Source of the DNA: JACCZR01 sp963844805
GTDB lineage: Bacteria > Actinomycetota > Thermoleophilia > Solirubrobacterales > Thermoleophilaceae
Length of the DNA: 64,000 nucleotides
Direction of reading: 5' to 3'
Assembly: GCA_963844805.1 (NCBI GenBank)
Contig: CAWJPU010000012.1
Coordinates: forward strand, 248,001-312,000
Part shown: positions 52,992 through 63,362 of the stretch, piece after piece
Layout: each line of letters opens with the position of its first letter
Position numbering within the stretch: the first letter of the stretch is position 1
Position numbers and translations under genes: made by a program
The notes under the pieces: generated by a model
What the model saw: only the letters and a program-made list of their open reading frames with translations
Database searches by the model: none
What the model was told of the DNA's origin: nothing

Positions 52992-54501
52992 TCCACCGCC
53001 GGAGCGCAGGCCGGGCGCCGGCCGGCCGCCTGTCCTACCGGAGGGAGGGAGCACCGCCGGTCGCCGGGATCTGACGCTGACGCCGACGCTCGCCGAGGCG
53101 CGCGAGCTGGCCGGGGACCTGATCCCGCTGCGCCACACCTTCATCGCCGACTGCGAGACGCCGGTGTCCGCATACCTGAAGCTGCGCGGCGACGGCCCCT
53201 CGTTCCTGCTGGAGTCCGCCGAGCAGGGCCAGCGCTTCGGGCGGTGGTCGTTCCTCGGCTTCCGGCCGCGCTCGGTGGTCCGCTGGCGGCGGGGCGACGG
53301 CGGCGATCCCTACGAAGCGGTGGAGGAGGAGCTCGGCCGGCTGAAGCTCGCCCCGGTCGCGGGCCTGCCCCCGCTGGCCGGCGGCGCGGTGGGCATGTTC
53401 GGCTACGACCTCGTTCGCGGCTTCGAGCCCAGCGTCGGGGAGGCGAACCCCGACGAGCTCGAGGTCCCCGAGCTGGCGGTGATGATCGCCGACCTGCTGG
53501 TGGCCTTCGACCACCTGCGTCACGAGGTGACGGTGATCGCGAATGTGGCCGCCGACGACCTGGACGAGGGCTACGCGCGCGCCGCCGAGGCGGTTGCCGA
53601 GGTGCGCGAGCGCCTGGCCGGCCCCGTGCCGCGGGTGCGGGCGGCCCGCGCCGAGGCTCCCGAGTGGCGGTCGAACCTGGGTGCGGAGGGCTATGCGGAG
53701 GCGGTCGAGCGCGCGAAGGAGTACATCCGAGCCGGCGACATCTACCAGGTGGTTCCCAGCCAACGCTGGAGCGCCGACTCGCCGGTCGAGGCCTTCTCCA
53801 TCTACCGCGGGCTGCGCGCCATCAACCCGAGCCCGTACATGTACTTCCTGGACTTCGAGGATTTCGAGATCGCGGGCGCCTCGCCCGAGTCGCTGGTGAA
53901 GGTGGAAGGCCGCGAGGTGGCCCAGCGGCCGATCGCCGGCACCCGGCCCCGGGCAGCCACCGCCGAGGAGGACCTGGAGCGCGGCCGCGAGCTGCTGGCC
54001 GACGAGAAGGAGCGCGCCGAGCACGTGATGCTCGTGGACCTGGGCCGAAACGACCTGGGCCGGGTGTGCGAGTACGGCACGGTGACCGTCGACGAGCTGA
54101 TGGTGGTGGAGACCTACTCCCACGTGATGCACATCGTCTCCTCGGTGTCCGGCACCCTGCGCGAGGACGTGAGCGCGATGGATGCCCTGCGCGCCTCGCT
54201 GCCGGCCGGCACGCTGTCGGGCGCTCCGAAGATCCGAGCGATGCAGATCATCGACGAGCTGGAGCCGGTCTCCCGCGGGCCCTACGGCGGTGCCATCGGC
54301 TACCTGTCCCACACCGGCGACCTGGACACCTGCATCTACATCCGCTCGGCGCTGGTCAAGGACGGGCGCATCCACCTGCAGGCGGGTGGCGGGATCGTGG
54401 CCGACTCCGACGCCGACTACGAGGTGCGCGAGAGCGAGGCCAAGGCCCGCGCGGTGATGGACGCGGTGGCCCTGGCGGCCGAGCAGGAGGAATGGGCGTG
54501 A
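52975..54501 (+). CDS. trpE: Anthranilate synthase component I
   Basis: 508 aa from the ATG at 52975. The chorismate-using subunit: N-terminal LRHTFIADCETPVSAYLKLR (Trp-binding region), FGYDLVRGFEP, then IRAGDIYQVVPSQRW, RPIAGTRPRAATAEED, LVDLGRNDLGRVCEYGTV, LPAGTLSGAPKIRAMQIIDE and QAGGGIVADSDADYEVRES. The first 28 or so residues (DPPPERRPGAGRPPVLPEGG) are encoded by copy C of the dispersed repeat and do not belong to the family; the normal N-terminus begins at about LTPTLAEARELAG. The alternative start is a CTG at 53071 just after the repeat. Confidence 0.93.
   Translation: MSVVADPPPERRPGAGRPPVLPEGGSTAGRRDLTLTPTLAEARELAGDLIPLRHTFIADCETPVSAYLKLRGDGPSFLLESAEQGQRFGRWSFLGFRPRSVVRWRRGDGGDPYEAVEEELGRLKLAPVAGLPPLAGGAVGMFGYDLVRGFEPSVGEANPDELEVPELAVMIADLLVAFDHLRHEVTVIANVAADDLDEGYARAAEAVAEVRERLAGPVPRVRAARAEAPEWRSNLGAEGYAEAVERAKEYIRAGDIYQVVPSQRWSADSPVEAFSIYRGLRAINPSPYMYFLDFEDFEIAGASPESLVKVEGREVAQRPIAGTRPRAATAEEDLERGRELLADEKERAEHVMLVDLGRNDLGRVCEYGTVTVDELMVVETYSHVMHIVSSVSGTLREDVSAMDALRASLPAGTLSGAPKIRAMQIIDELEPVSRGPYGGAIGYLSHTGDLDTCIYIRSALVKDGRIHLQAGGGIVADSDADYEVRESEAKARAVMDAVALAAEQEEWA
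52997..53060 (+). repeat. Dispersed palindromic repeat, copy C (inside the trpE frame)
   Basis: Begins CGCCGGAGCGCAGGCC and ends AGGGAGGGAGCACCGCCGG, 5 nt after the hisIE stop. It has no stop codon in any forward frame, so it stays open between the ATG at 52975 and the body of trpE. Confidence 0.88.
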
Positions 54502-55058
54502 AGGTCCTCGTGCTGGACAACTACGACTCGTTCACCTTCAACCTGGTCCAGTACCTCGGCGAGCTGGGGGCCGAGCCCGTGGTGGTGCGCAACGACGTCG
54601 AGTCGGTGGACGAGCTGGCCGCCCGCGCCCCGGAGCGCGTGGTGGTCTCGCCCGGGCCCTGCACGCCCGCGCAGGCCGGAACCTCGGTCGACGCCATCCG
54701 CCGCTTCGCCGGTGACGGCACGCCGGTGCTCGGCGTATGCCTCGGCCACCAGGCGCTGGCGGCGGCCTTCGGCGGCAAGGTGGTGCGCGGCCGGCCCGTG
54801 CACGGCAAGACGGCCTCGGTGGAGCACGACGGGCGCACCGTCTACCGCGGGCTGGACTCGCCGTTCGAGGCCGGTCGCTATCACTCGCTGATCGTGGACT
54901 CCGCCTTACCCGACGTCCTGCATGTCTCCGCGCGCGCGGGCGACGTGATCATGGGCCTGCGCCACGCCGAGCTGCCGGCGGAGGGCGTGCAGTTCCATCC
55001 CGAGTCGGTGCTCACCGGTGATGGCAAGCGACTGCTGAGGAACTTCCTGGATGGCTGA
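54492..55058 (+). CDS. trpG: Anthranilate synthase component II (glutamine amidotransferase)
   Basis: 188 aa, class I GATase supplying ammonia to TrpE. LVLDNYDSFTFNLVQYLGEL, VVSPGPCTPAQAG, nucleophile Cys in PVLGVCLGHQALAAAFGG, and catalytic His/Glu in GVQFHPESVLTGDG. The ATG at 54492 follows CAGGAGGA and overlaps trpE by 10 nt; overlaps trpD by 8 nt. Confidence 0.95.
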   Translation: MGVKVLVLDNYDSFTFNLVQYLGELGAEPVVVRNDVESVDELAARAPERVVVSPGPCTPAQAGTSVDAIRRFAGDGTPVLGVCLGHQALAAAFGGKVVRGRPVHGKTASVEHDGRTVYRGLDSPFEAGRYHSLIVDSALPDVLHVSARAGDVIMGLRHAELPAEGVQFHPESVLTGDGKRLLRNFLDG

Positions 55059-56067
55059 CGGAGTGCTGACCGAGGCCATCGACAAGGTGGCCGACGGCCA
55101 GGACCTGAGCGCCGACGAGGCCGCGGCGGTCCTGCGCGAGATCATGGAGGGCCGCGCGTCCGAGGTGCAGACGGCGGGCTTCCTCATCGCCCTCCGGGCC
55201 AAGGGCGAGACGGTGGCCGAGGTCGCCGGCCTGGCTCGGACCATGCGCGAGCTGGCGGTGCCGGTGCGCGTGAACGGCGACATCGTCGACACCGCGGGCA
55301 CCGGCGGGGGGCGCTCGACCTTCAACGTCTCGACCACCGCCGCGTTCGTCGCGGCCGGCGCGGGCTGCCGGGTGGCCAAGCATGGCGGGCGCTCGAACAC
55401 CAGCCAGTGCGGGTCGGCCGACGTGCTGGAGGCGCTCGGCGCGCGCATCGACCCGGGACCGGAGGAGGTGGCCGCGTGCGTCGAGGAGATCGGCTTCGGG
55501 TTCATGTTCGCCCCCGCCCACCACGGGGCGATGAAGCACGTGGCGCCGGTGCGCAAGGGGCTGGCGGTGCGCACCGCCTTCAACCTGCTGGGCCCGCTCA
55601 CCAATCCCGCCGGCGCACGGCGGCAGGTGATCGGGGTGTCCGAGCCGCGGTTCCTGGAGACGGTCGCGGGTGCTCTGGGCGAGCTCGGCACCGAACGGGC
55701 GCTGGTGGTCTCCAGCGCGGATGGCTTCGACGAGTTCAGCGCGTCGGGGGACACCCACGTCGTCGAGGTCGACGCCGGCTCGCTGCGCAGCTACTCGGTC
55801 ACCCCGGAGAGCGTGGGCCTCGAGCGCGCCGCCGACGGCGCGGTGGGCGCGGGCACCCCGGACGAGAACGCGGATGTCCTGCGCTCTGTGCTCCGCGGTG
55901 TGCAGGGAACCGAGCGGTCACTCACCGTGATGAACGCGGGAGCGGCGATCTACGCGGCCGGGGAGGCGCCCGATCTCGACACGGGCGCCCGCCGGGCAGA
56001 GCAGGCGATCGACGACGGCTCCGCCGCGGATGTGCTGGAGCGGTTCGTGGAACGGACGAACCGGTGA
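55051..56067 (+). CDS. trpD: Anthranilate phosphoribosyltransferase
   Basis: 338 aa. Transfers phosphoribose from PRPP to anthranilate. VDTAGTGGGRSTFNVSTTAA (PRPP-binding), AKHGGRSNTSQCGSADVLEA, FAPAHHGAMKHVAPVRKGL and FNLLGPLTNPAGARRQVIGV are family signatures. ATG within the trpG end; GTGA overlap with trpC. Confidence 0.96.
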   Translation: MADGVLTEAIDKVADGQDLSADEAAAVLREIMEGRASEVQTAGFLIALRAKGETVAEVAGLARTMRELAVPVRVNGDIVDTAGTGGGRSTFNVSTTAAFVAAGAGCRVAKHGGRSNTSQCGSADVLEALGARIDPGPEEVAACVEEIGFGFMFAPAHHGAMKHVAPVRKGLAVRTAFNLLGPLTNPAGARRQVIGVSEPRFLETVAGALGELGTERALVVSSADGFDEFSASGDTHVVEVDAGSLRSYSVTPESVGLERAADGAVGAGTPDENADVLRSVLRGVQGTERSLTVMNAGAAIYAAGEAPDLDTGARRAEQAIDDGSAADVLERFVERTNR

Positions 56068-56861
56068 GCGTTCGCCTGGAGGAGCTGGTCGCCGCCACGC
56101 GGCGCTCGGTCGAGCGCCGCAAGAAGGAGGTGCCGCTCGACGAGCTGGAGCGCCTGGCCGCCGCCCGTGAGGGCGGGCGCCCGTTCGCCGAGGCGCTGTC
56201 GCGACCGGGCACCTCGGTGATCGCCGAGTACAAGCGCCGCTCGCCGTCGGCGGGGCCGATTCGGGACGACGCCACCCTGGCCGAGGTGGTGCAGGCCTAC
56301 GAGCGCGGCGGCGCCGCTGCGCTGTCGGTGCTCACCGAGGAGGAGAACTTCGCCGGCTCGCTCGACGACCTGCGGGAGGCCCGCGCGGCCAGCGACCTGC
56401 CGATCCTTCGCAAGGACTTCACCGTCGACCCCTACCAGCTGTTCGAGGCCAAGGCGGCCGGGGGCGATGCCGTGCTGGTGGTGGTCGGCTCGGCCCCGAC
56501 CCGGGAGCTGGGGAGCCTGATGGACCTGGCGCGCGACCTCGACCTCGACGTGCTGGTGGAGATCCATCGCGACGAGGAGCTGGATGTGGCGCTGGATCTG
56601 GACGCCGACGTGATCGGGATCAACAACCGCGACCTGGCGGATTTCAGCGTCGACGTGCGGCGGACGTTCGACCTGCTGACCGACGTGCCCGCCGGCAAGA
56701 CCGTGGTGTCGGAGTCCGGCATCACCACCCGCGAGCAGATCGAGGAGCTCGAGCAGGTCGGGGTGGACGCGGTGCTGGTGGGGGAGACCCTGATGCGCGC
56801 GGACGACCCCGAGGCGGCCACCCGCGAGCTCGCCGGCGACGAGGAGCAGGCCACGGCCTAG
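56064..56861 (+). CDS. trpC: Indole-3-glycerol phosphate synthase
   Basis: 265 aa TIM barrel. VIAEYKRRSPSAGPIRDD, ALSVLTEEENFAGSLDDL, LPILRKDFTVDPYQLFEAKA, DADVIGINNRDLADFSVD and VVSESGITTREQIEELEQVG carry the catalytic Lys and Glu residues of the family. GTG coupled to trpD. After it the trp genes are interrupted by the moxR-htrA block. Confidence 0.96.
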   Translation: MSVRLEELVAATRRSVERRKKEVPLDELERLAAAREGGRPFAEALSRPGTSVIAEYKRRSPSAGPIRDDATLAEVVQAYERGGAAALSVLTEEENFAGSLDDLREARAASDLPILRKDFTVDPYQLFEAKAAGGDAVLVVVGSAPTRELGSLMDLARDLDLDVLVEIHRDEELDVALDLDADVIGINNRDLADFSVDVRRTFDLLTDVPAGKTVVSESGITTREQIEELEQVGVDAVLVGETLMRADDPEAATRELAGDEEQATA

Positions 56862-56868
56862 AGGCGAT

Positions 56869-56897
56869 TTGGGCAGCCGCCGGGGCTCCCTTACCAT
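56869..56897 (+). promoter_or_regulatory. moxR promoter (leaderless layout)
   Basis: TTGGGC (56869-56874), a 17-nt spacer and TACCAT (56892-56897) lie 7 nt before the moxR ATG at 56905. No ribosome binding site is present. Confidence 0.6.
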
Positions 56898-56904
56898 CGG
56901 GGCG

Positions 56905-57855
<951 letters not shown>

Positions 57856-57872
57856 AGAAGGGGGTCGAGCAC

Positions 57873-57932
57873 GCGGTGCTCCCTCCCTCCGGTAGGACAG
57901 GCGGCCGGCCAGCGCCCGGCGTGCGCTCCGGG
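57873..57932 (-). repeat. Dispersed palindromic repeat, copy D
   Basis: On the minus strand it begins CCCCGGAGCGCACGCC and ends AGGGAGGGAGCACCGC. It lies between the moxR stop and the ATG of the DUF58 gene and is in frame with an upstream GTG at 57852. Confidence 0.87.
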
Positions 57933-57935
57933 GCC

Positions 57936-59060
57936 ATGCCCCGGGCCGGGGCCGCCGCGGCGCTCGGCGCCGCATTGCTCCTGTCCGGCGCGGTCTTCGA
58001 CTCCGCCTCCCTCTATCCGCCCGGCGTCGCGCTGCTGCTGTTGTCGGCCGGCGCGGTGGCCTGGGTCCGCCTGGCCGCTCGCACCGCGGCCGTGGAGCGG
58101 GCGCCGGGGCCGACGAGCGTGATCGAGGAGCAGCCCTGGCCGCTGCGGCTGAGGGTGCGCACCGGCCTGCTGCCGGCGCCCGGCGGCGAGCTGCTGGAGC
58201 CCCTGCTGGGCTGGCCGGTGCCGATCGGCGGCCGCCGGTCGCAGGCCGTCCGGATCAACGTCCGCTTCGCGCGCCGCGGGCGGCGGGCCCTGAAGGCGCC
58301 CGAGCTGGTGATCCGCGACCCGCTGCGCCTCTGCGAGCGCCGCGTGCCGGGACCCGGGGGCGAGGAGGTGCTGGTGCTGCCCGCCATCGAGCCGGTGACC
58401 GCCCACGGCGGCGGGGGACGGGCCGGAGTCGGCCTGCTGGCGGGTCACGGTGGGCGCCCTGCCGCCGGACGCCTGCCTGGCGCCGAGGCCGAGCTCGACC
58501 TGGACGGCCTGCGCCCCTACCGACCCGGGGCCTCGGCCTCGCGCATCCACTGGCCCGCGCTGGCCCGCACCGGCGAGATGCTGGAGCGGCGGCTGGTGGC
58601 GGAGTCGGAGTCCTCGCCGCTGGTGGTGCTCGACGTGCGGCGGCCGGCGAGCGAGGAGTCGCTCGATGCCGCTGTCCGCGCCGCCGCCTCGCTGTGCCTC
58701 CATCTCGCCCGCTTCAGGGGCGTGGGAGTGCTCCTGCCCGGGGACCGCCGCGTCACGCAGGTTGCCTCCGACATGGTCGCCTGGCCGGGCGTGCACGCGC
58801 GGCTGGCGGTGGTGGAGCCCAGCGCCGGCGCGCCCGCCCTGGGCACCGCCCCGCGCAGCGGGGCCATCTTCTGGGTCACCGGCGCCGACCTGTCGCGCTC
58901 GCCCTCTGCCCTGCTGCGCGCCCCGGCGGGCGGCCGGGTGCTCGTGAGCCCTCACCCGCTGCGCTCGCTCAGCGTGCTGTTCACCGTCGCCGGCTGCTCC
59001 GGTCAGCCGGTCGGGCGCTCGTCGCGGTCCGGCGGCACGGCACAGAGGAGCGCCGCATGA
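57936..59060 (+). CDS. DUF58 domain protein
   Basis: 374 aa from the ATG at 57936. Two N-terminal helices (GAAAALGAALLLSGAVFDSA, GVALLLLSAGAVAWVRLAA), a beta domain, the DUF58 motif DGLRPYRPGASASRIHWPAL-ARTGEMLERRL, and a vWA-like C-terminal part (PLVVLDVRRPASEESLDAAV). DUF58 proteins are usual partners of MoxR ATPases. A GTG at 57852 overlapping the moxR stop (GTGA) would add 28 residues coded by repeat copy D (HAVLPPSGRTGGRPAPGVRS); it may be the ancestral start into which the repeat landed. Confidence 0.85.
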   Translation: MPRAGAAAALGAALLLSGAVFDSASLYPPGVALLLLSAGAVAWVRLAARTAAVERAPGPTSVIEEQPWPLRLRVRTGLLPAPGGELLEPLLGWPVPIGGRRSQAVRINVRFARRGRRALKAPELVIRDPLRLCERRVPGPGGEEVLVLPAIEPVTAHGGGGRAGVGLLAGHGGRPAAGRLPGAEAELDLDGLRPYRPGASASRIHWPALARTGEMLERRLVAESESSPLVVLDVRRPASEESLDAAVRAAASLCLHLARFRGVGVLLPGDRRVTQVASDMVAWPGVHARLAVVEPSAGAPALGTAPRSGAIFWVTGADLSRSPSALLRAPAGGRVLVSPHPLRSLSVLFTVAGCSGQPVGRSSRSGGTAQRSAA

Positions 59061-61366
59061 GCGCCGCCACCGCGCCACCGCCCGCCGCCGCCCGGCCGGC
59101 GGAGCCCGGCGCGACGCCGCCCGCCGAGCCCGAGCAGCGGCCGGGCGCGCTGGCGGTGCGCGTGGCCGCCTTCGCCGCGCTGCTGGCGTTCGCGGCCGGG
59201 CACTGGGCCGCCTTCGTCGCCGACCCGCCGGCGTTGCGTGTCGCCGTCCTGGTCGTCTACCTGACCGCAGGCGGACTCGCGCTCGCGTGGCTGGGCCGCA
59301 CGCCCATGGACGGGCGGCTCCGCACGCTGGCCTGCGCCGGCGTGGCGGTGGCGACGGTGGTGGGCGGGATGGTGATCACCGGCCTCGCCCTGCGCCTGTT
59401 CTGGCCGGGCAACTGGGACGAACTGGGCGACCAGCTCGACCGTGGCCTGTCGGCCATCCACACCGTCACCTGGCCCTACTCGGGCGGCGACGGAGCCGTG
59501 CGGCTCGCGGTGCTGCTCGGGGCGCCGCTGCTGGGCGGCATCGCCGCGGTGCTGGCCTTCTGGCCCGCCCGCCGGCGCGCCGGCCTGCTGCGCGGGCTCG
59601 CGCTCGTGTCGCTGCTGGTGATGTACGGCACCGCGGCAACCGAGCACGACATGGGCCGCCCGCTGCTGCGCGGCATCGTCCTCCTGTTCCTGGTGGCGGC
59701 CTGGCTGTGGCTGCCGCGGCTGGCCCCGCGCGAGGCCGCGGTGGGGACGGCCACCGTCCTCGCGGTGGGCTTCCTGTCGCTGCCGCTGTCCGCGGGTCTC
59801 GACGCCGACTCGCCCTGGTGGGACTACCGGTCCTGGAACTGGTTCGGCGGCGAGGCCGACGTGGCCTTCGACTGGAACCACTCGTACGGGCCGATGAATT
59901 GGCCCCGCGACGGCAAGACGCTGCTGAACGTCGACACGCGCAAGCCCGCGTACCTGAAGGCCGAGACGCTCGACCGCTTCGACGGCCGGCGCTGGGTCCG
60001 TTCGGCCGACGGCGGTGACGGGCGGCCGGGGGGCGAGCTGCCGGTGCTGACCTCGGACCGCTGGGAGCAGACCCTGCGCGTGACCGTCCGCGCGTTGCGC
60101 AGCGACTTCGTGGTGACCACGGGGACGCCAATGTCGGTCACCGGAGCCGATCCGGTCACCCCGAGCGCCGACGGCACCGTGGCCAAGCTCGGCGAGCCGC
60201 TGGAGAAGGGCGAGAGCTACACCGTCCGCGCCTACGTGCCCGAGCCGCGCGCCCGCCGAGATGCGCGCCGCCGAGCCCGACGCCGAGGGTCCGGGCTCGA
60301 GCTACTTCTCGATCGCGGCCCGCTACACGGGCGTGACCCTGCCGGCGACGGCGGCGCCCGGGCCGGGCGCCTCCCGCCCGGTGTTCGTCCCGCCCCGAGG
60401 GCTGCCGGGCATCGACGGCTCCAGCGGCGCCGCTCGCGAGCTGTCGCGGTCGCCCTACCGGCGCACCTATCGGCTGGCCCGCCGCCTCACGGCGAACGTC
60501 CCGACGAGCTTCGACGCGGTGCGGACGGTGGAGCGCTACCTGGAGCGCAACATGCGCTACGACGAGGGACCGCCGGCCCGGCCCTTCCCGCTCGAGGCGT
60601 TCCTGTTCCGCGACAAGATCGGCTACTGCCAGCACTTCTCCGGCGCGATGGCGCTGATGCTGCGCATGTCCGGCATCCCCGCCCGGGTCGTGTCCGGCTT
60701 CTCGCCGGGCGTGCGCGACCCCGAGAAGCGCAACGAGTACAGGATCCGCGACCTCGACGCCCACTCGTGGGTCGAGGTCTACTTCGCCGGCATCGGCTGG
60801 GTCACGTTCGACCCGACGCCGCCGGTCGCACCCGCCCAGTCACAGGTCGCGGGCTTCGACCTCGGCGGGGGCGAGCGTGACGCCGGCTCGGCCAACAGCG
60901 CGGACGGCCGCGCCCCGCGCGCCGACCGCCCCGGAGAGCAGGCCGCGTCGTCAGGGAGCGGTGGCGGCGGCTCGGGCCTCATGTCGCTCCTGATCGGCCT
61001 GGTGGCCGTGGCGGCCACCGCCGGGGGGCTGCTCACCGCCCGGCGGGTGCGCGCGGCGCGGAGCCTCGAGCGAAGCGACGCGGCCGAGGCGCGCGTGCGT
61101 GAGCTCGAGCGCGCCCTGCTCCGGTTCGGCCTGCCGCCTGGGCCGGGCGCGACGCTGTCCACCGTCGAGCGGGGGCTGCGCGCGCAGGCCAAGCCCGCGG
61201 CCGCGCGCTATGTCGCACGGCTCCGTGCCAGCCGGTTCGCCCCGGGGGAGGCCGGCTGCCCGACGCGGCCGCCCGGCGTGCCCTGCGGCGCGACTTGGGC
61301 GGGCGGGGGTTGAGAGCGCGCCTCCGCGCCCTATGGGTGATCCCACCCGGGGGCCCTCGCATTTAG
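59057..61366 (+). CDS. Membrane-bound transglutaminase-like protein (TgpA type), two frame breaks
   Basis: About 769 aa when repaired. Pro-rich N-terminus, six to seven helices (VAAFAALLAFAAGHWAAFVA, VAVATVVGGMVITGLAL), a DUF3488 region, then after a frame break near 60255 (extra C) the extracellular transglutaminase core: GYCQHFSGAMALMLRMSGIP (catalytic Cys), DLDAHSWVEVYFAGIGWVTF (His), DPTPP (Asp). A last helix and a cytoplasmic DUF4129-like tail follow. A missing G near 61255 makes the frame stop at 61313; the restored frame gives the tail RALWVIPPGGPRI ending at TAG 61364-61366. ATGA overlap with DUF58. The unit may act on cell-surface proteins. Confidence 0.85.
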
Positions 61367-61376
61367 GAGGGCTTTT
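61353..61376 (+). terminator. Intrinsic terminator after the transglutaminase gene
   Basis: GCCCTC-GCATTTAG-GAGGGC followed by TTTT. The loop holds the repaired TAG stop of the preceding gene. It separates the moxR-DUF58-tgpA unit from htrA. Confidence 0.65.
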
Positions 61377-61402
61377 GGGGTGGTCGGCACACTCTCAGCC
61401 CT

Positions 61403-62611
61403 GTGACTCGAGCTGGATCCATACTTTCGGGCGTTCTCGGCGGGCTCGTCGTGCTCGCGGTCGGCGCCGTGCTGATCGCGACCGGGGTGATCGACACCGG
61501 CAAGACCCGCGAGGTCGTGCGCCAGCAGCCGATCGACCAGGGCAACTCGGGCGACGAGGGCGAAGGGCGGACGGTCTCCGACATCTATCGCGAGGAAGGC
61601 CGCGGCGTCGTCTTCATCGAGGCGCAGGGCGTCCAGCGCGAGAGCGACTCCCCCTTCGGCGACGGAAGCCAGGGGACCGCCACCGGGTCGGGCTTCGTGG
61701 TCGACCGCCAGGGCACGGTGCTCACCAACGCCCATGTGGTCGAGGGCGCCGACAGCGTGACCGTCCGCTTCGACGAGAAGGGCCAGCAGATCGACGCCAA
61801 GGTCCGTGGCCGCGACCCGTCGACCGACCTCGCCGTGCTGAAGATCGACCCCGCGCAGGTCGACGACCTGCAGCCGCTGCCGCTCGGCGACTCCAACGAC
61901 GTGCGGGTGGGCGACCCGACGATCGCCATCGGCAACCCGTTCGGCCTGTCGCGCACGGTCACCACGGGCATCGTCTCGGCCAAGCAGCGCCAGATCGAGG
62001 CACCCAACGGCTTCCAGATCTCCAACGTCATCCAGACCGACGCCTCCATCAACCCGGGCAACTCGGGCGGGCCACTGCTCGACGCCGCCGGCCGGGTGAT
62101 CGGCATCAACTCGCAGATCGCCACCGGCTCCGGCGGCAGCGGCTCGGTGGGCATCGGCTTCGCGGTGCCCATCGACACGGCCAAGAAGCTGCTGCCGCGC
62201 CTGCGGGAGGGCGAGAAGATCGACCGCGCCTACCTGGGAGTGGAGATGGCGCCGGTCACCCCCAGCATCGCGAAGGAGCTCAAGCTGCCCGTCACGGAAG
62301 GCGCGCTGATCCAGACCGTGGTGCCCAATGGGCCGGCGGAGAAGGCCGGGCTGCGCGGCGGCGGGAAGCCCACCAGCGAGGGCATCCGCGCGGGCGGCGA
62401 CGTCCTGATCGAGGTCGACGGCAAGAAGGTCAAGGACCCCGACGACGTGGCGGCCGCGGTCGAGGGCAAGACCCCCGGCGAGACCGTCACCGTGGAGTAC
62501 TACCGCGGAAACGAGCGCCAGACCGCGAGCGTGAAGCTGGCCAAGCGCCCGGCGCAGCTCAGCAGCCAGGGCTCGCAGCAGGACGACAACAGCCCGCTCC
62601 CCATTCCCTAG
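61403..62611 (+). CDS. HtrA/DegP-type serine protease with PDZ domain
   Basis: 402 aa. One N-terminal anchor (SILSGVLGGLVVLAVGAVLI), a linker, then the trypsin-like domain with His111 (VLTNAHVVEGAD), Asp142 (DPSTDLAVLKI) and Ser221 (NPGNSGGPLLDAAGRVIGIN), and a C-terminal PDZ domain (IDRAYLGVEMAPVTPSIAKE, AGGDVLIEVDGKKVKDPDDV). Faces the outside and degrades or refolds damaged exported proteins. GTG at 61403; the box upstream is CACACT (61388-61393), 9 nt away, a weaker match. All catalytic residues are present and the frame is intact. Confidence 0.94.
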   Translation: MTRAGSILSGVLGGLVVLAVGAVLIATGVIDTGKTREVVRQQPIDQGNSGDEGEGRTVSDIYREEGRGVVFIEAQGVQRESDSPFGDGSQGTATGSGFVVDRQGTVLTNAHVVEGADSVTVRFDEKGQQIDAKVRGRDPSTDLAVLKIDPAQVDDLQPLPLGDSNDVRVGDPTIAIGNPFGLSRTVTTGIVSAKQRQIEAPNGFQISNVIQTDASINPGNSGGPLLDAAGRVIGINSQIATGSGGSGSVGIGFAVPIDTAKKLLPRLREGEKIDRAYLGVEMAPVTPSIAKELKLPVTEGALIQTVVPNGPAEKAGLRGGGKPTSEGIRAGGDVLIEVDGKKVKDPDDVAAAVEGKTPGETVTVEYYRGNERQTASVKLAKRPAQLSSQGSQQDDNSPLPIP

Positions 62612-62634
62612 GCCGGATCGATCCGGCGTACCCT
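62612..62634 (+). promoter_or_regulatory. Palindrome plus -10 box in front of trpF
   Basis: GCCGGATC-GATCCGGC (62612-62627) is a perfect 16-bp palindrome that ends one base before TACCCT (62629-62634); the trpF GTG follows 6 nt later. The palindrome would occupy the -35/-10 spacer, a good place for a repressor. It is also directly after the htrA stop, so weak terminator activity is an alternative. Confidence 0.5.
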
Positions 62635-62640
62635 CAGACC

Positions 62641-63358
62641 GTGACCCAGGTCAAGGTCTGCGGCATAACGCGGCGCGAGGACGCCGAGGTGGCTACGCGG
62701 CTCGGCGCGTGGGCGCTGGGCATGATCTTCTGGCCCGACAGCCCGCGAGCCTGCGCGCCCGAAGTGGCCGAGGAGATCGGCCAGGCGCTGAGGCGCGAGG
62801 CCGAGATGACCGGCGTGTTCGTGAACGCGACCCTGGACGAGGTGGCCGCTCTGGCCGACCGCTGCTCGCTCAGCCTGCTGCAGCTGCACGGCGACGAGGG
62901 CCCGGCCTACTGCCGCGAGGCTGCGCGCCGCACCGGCTGCCGGGTGATGAAGGCGGTGCGTGTCCGCGACGCCGCGTCGGTGGACGGGCTGCGCGCCTTC
63001 CCGACCGACTTCCACCTGCTCGACGCCCACGTGGAGGGGCACCGCGGCGGCACGGGCCAGGGCTTCAATTGGGATCTGGCCCGCCGGCACCGCGGGCCGG
63101 CCCCGCTCGTGCTGTCCGGCGGCCTGGACGCGGACAACGTGGGCGAGGCGATCGCCGCCGTGGATCCGTGGGCGGTCGACTCCGCCAGCGGCACCGAGGC
63201 CTCGCCGGGCGTGAAGGACCCGGAGCGGCTGGAGGCGTTCTTCCGCGCGGTCGAGGCGGCCGACTCGTCCCCGGTCGCGGCCAGCGCCGGAGCGCAGGCC
63301 GGGCACCGGCCGGCCGCCTCTCCCACCGGAGCAGGGAGCACAGCCGCTCGGCCCCCAT

Positions 63359-63362
<4 letters not shown>
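62641..63362 (+). CDS. trpF: Phosphoribosylanthranilate isomerase (3' end unresolved)
   Basis: TIM barrel of about 205 core residues. TQVKVCGITRREDAEVATRL, LGMIFWPDSPRACAPEVAEE, LLQLHGDEGPAYCREAA, HLLDAHVEGHRGGTGQGFNW, PLVLSGGLDADNVGEAI and VDSASGTEASPGVKDPERLE-AFFRAV are typical (catalytic Cys and Asp present). After RAVEAADSSPVAA the frame enters repeat copy E and has no stop in the rest of the window. One missing base would bring it to the TGA at 63360-63362, overlapping the trpB ATG (ATGA); that end is used here. Confidence 0.9.
63285..63346 (+). repeat. Dispersed palindromic repeat, copy E
   Basis: Begins CGCCGGAGCGCAGGCC and ends GGAGCAGGGAGCACAGCCG, at the trpF-trpB junction. Two internal differences (CCTCTCCC, GAGCAGGG) from copy C. 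It is open in all three forward frames and replaces the place where the trpF stop is expected. Confidence 0.85.
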
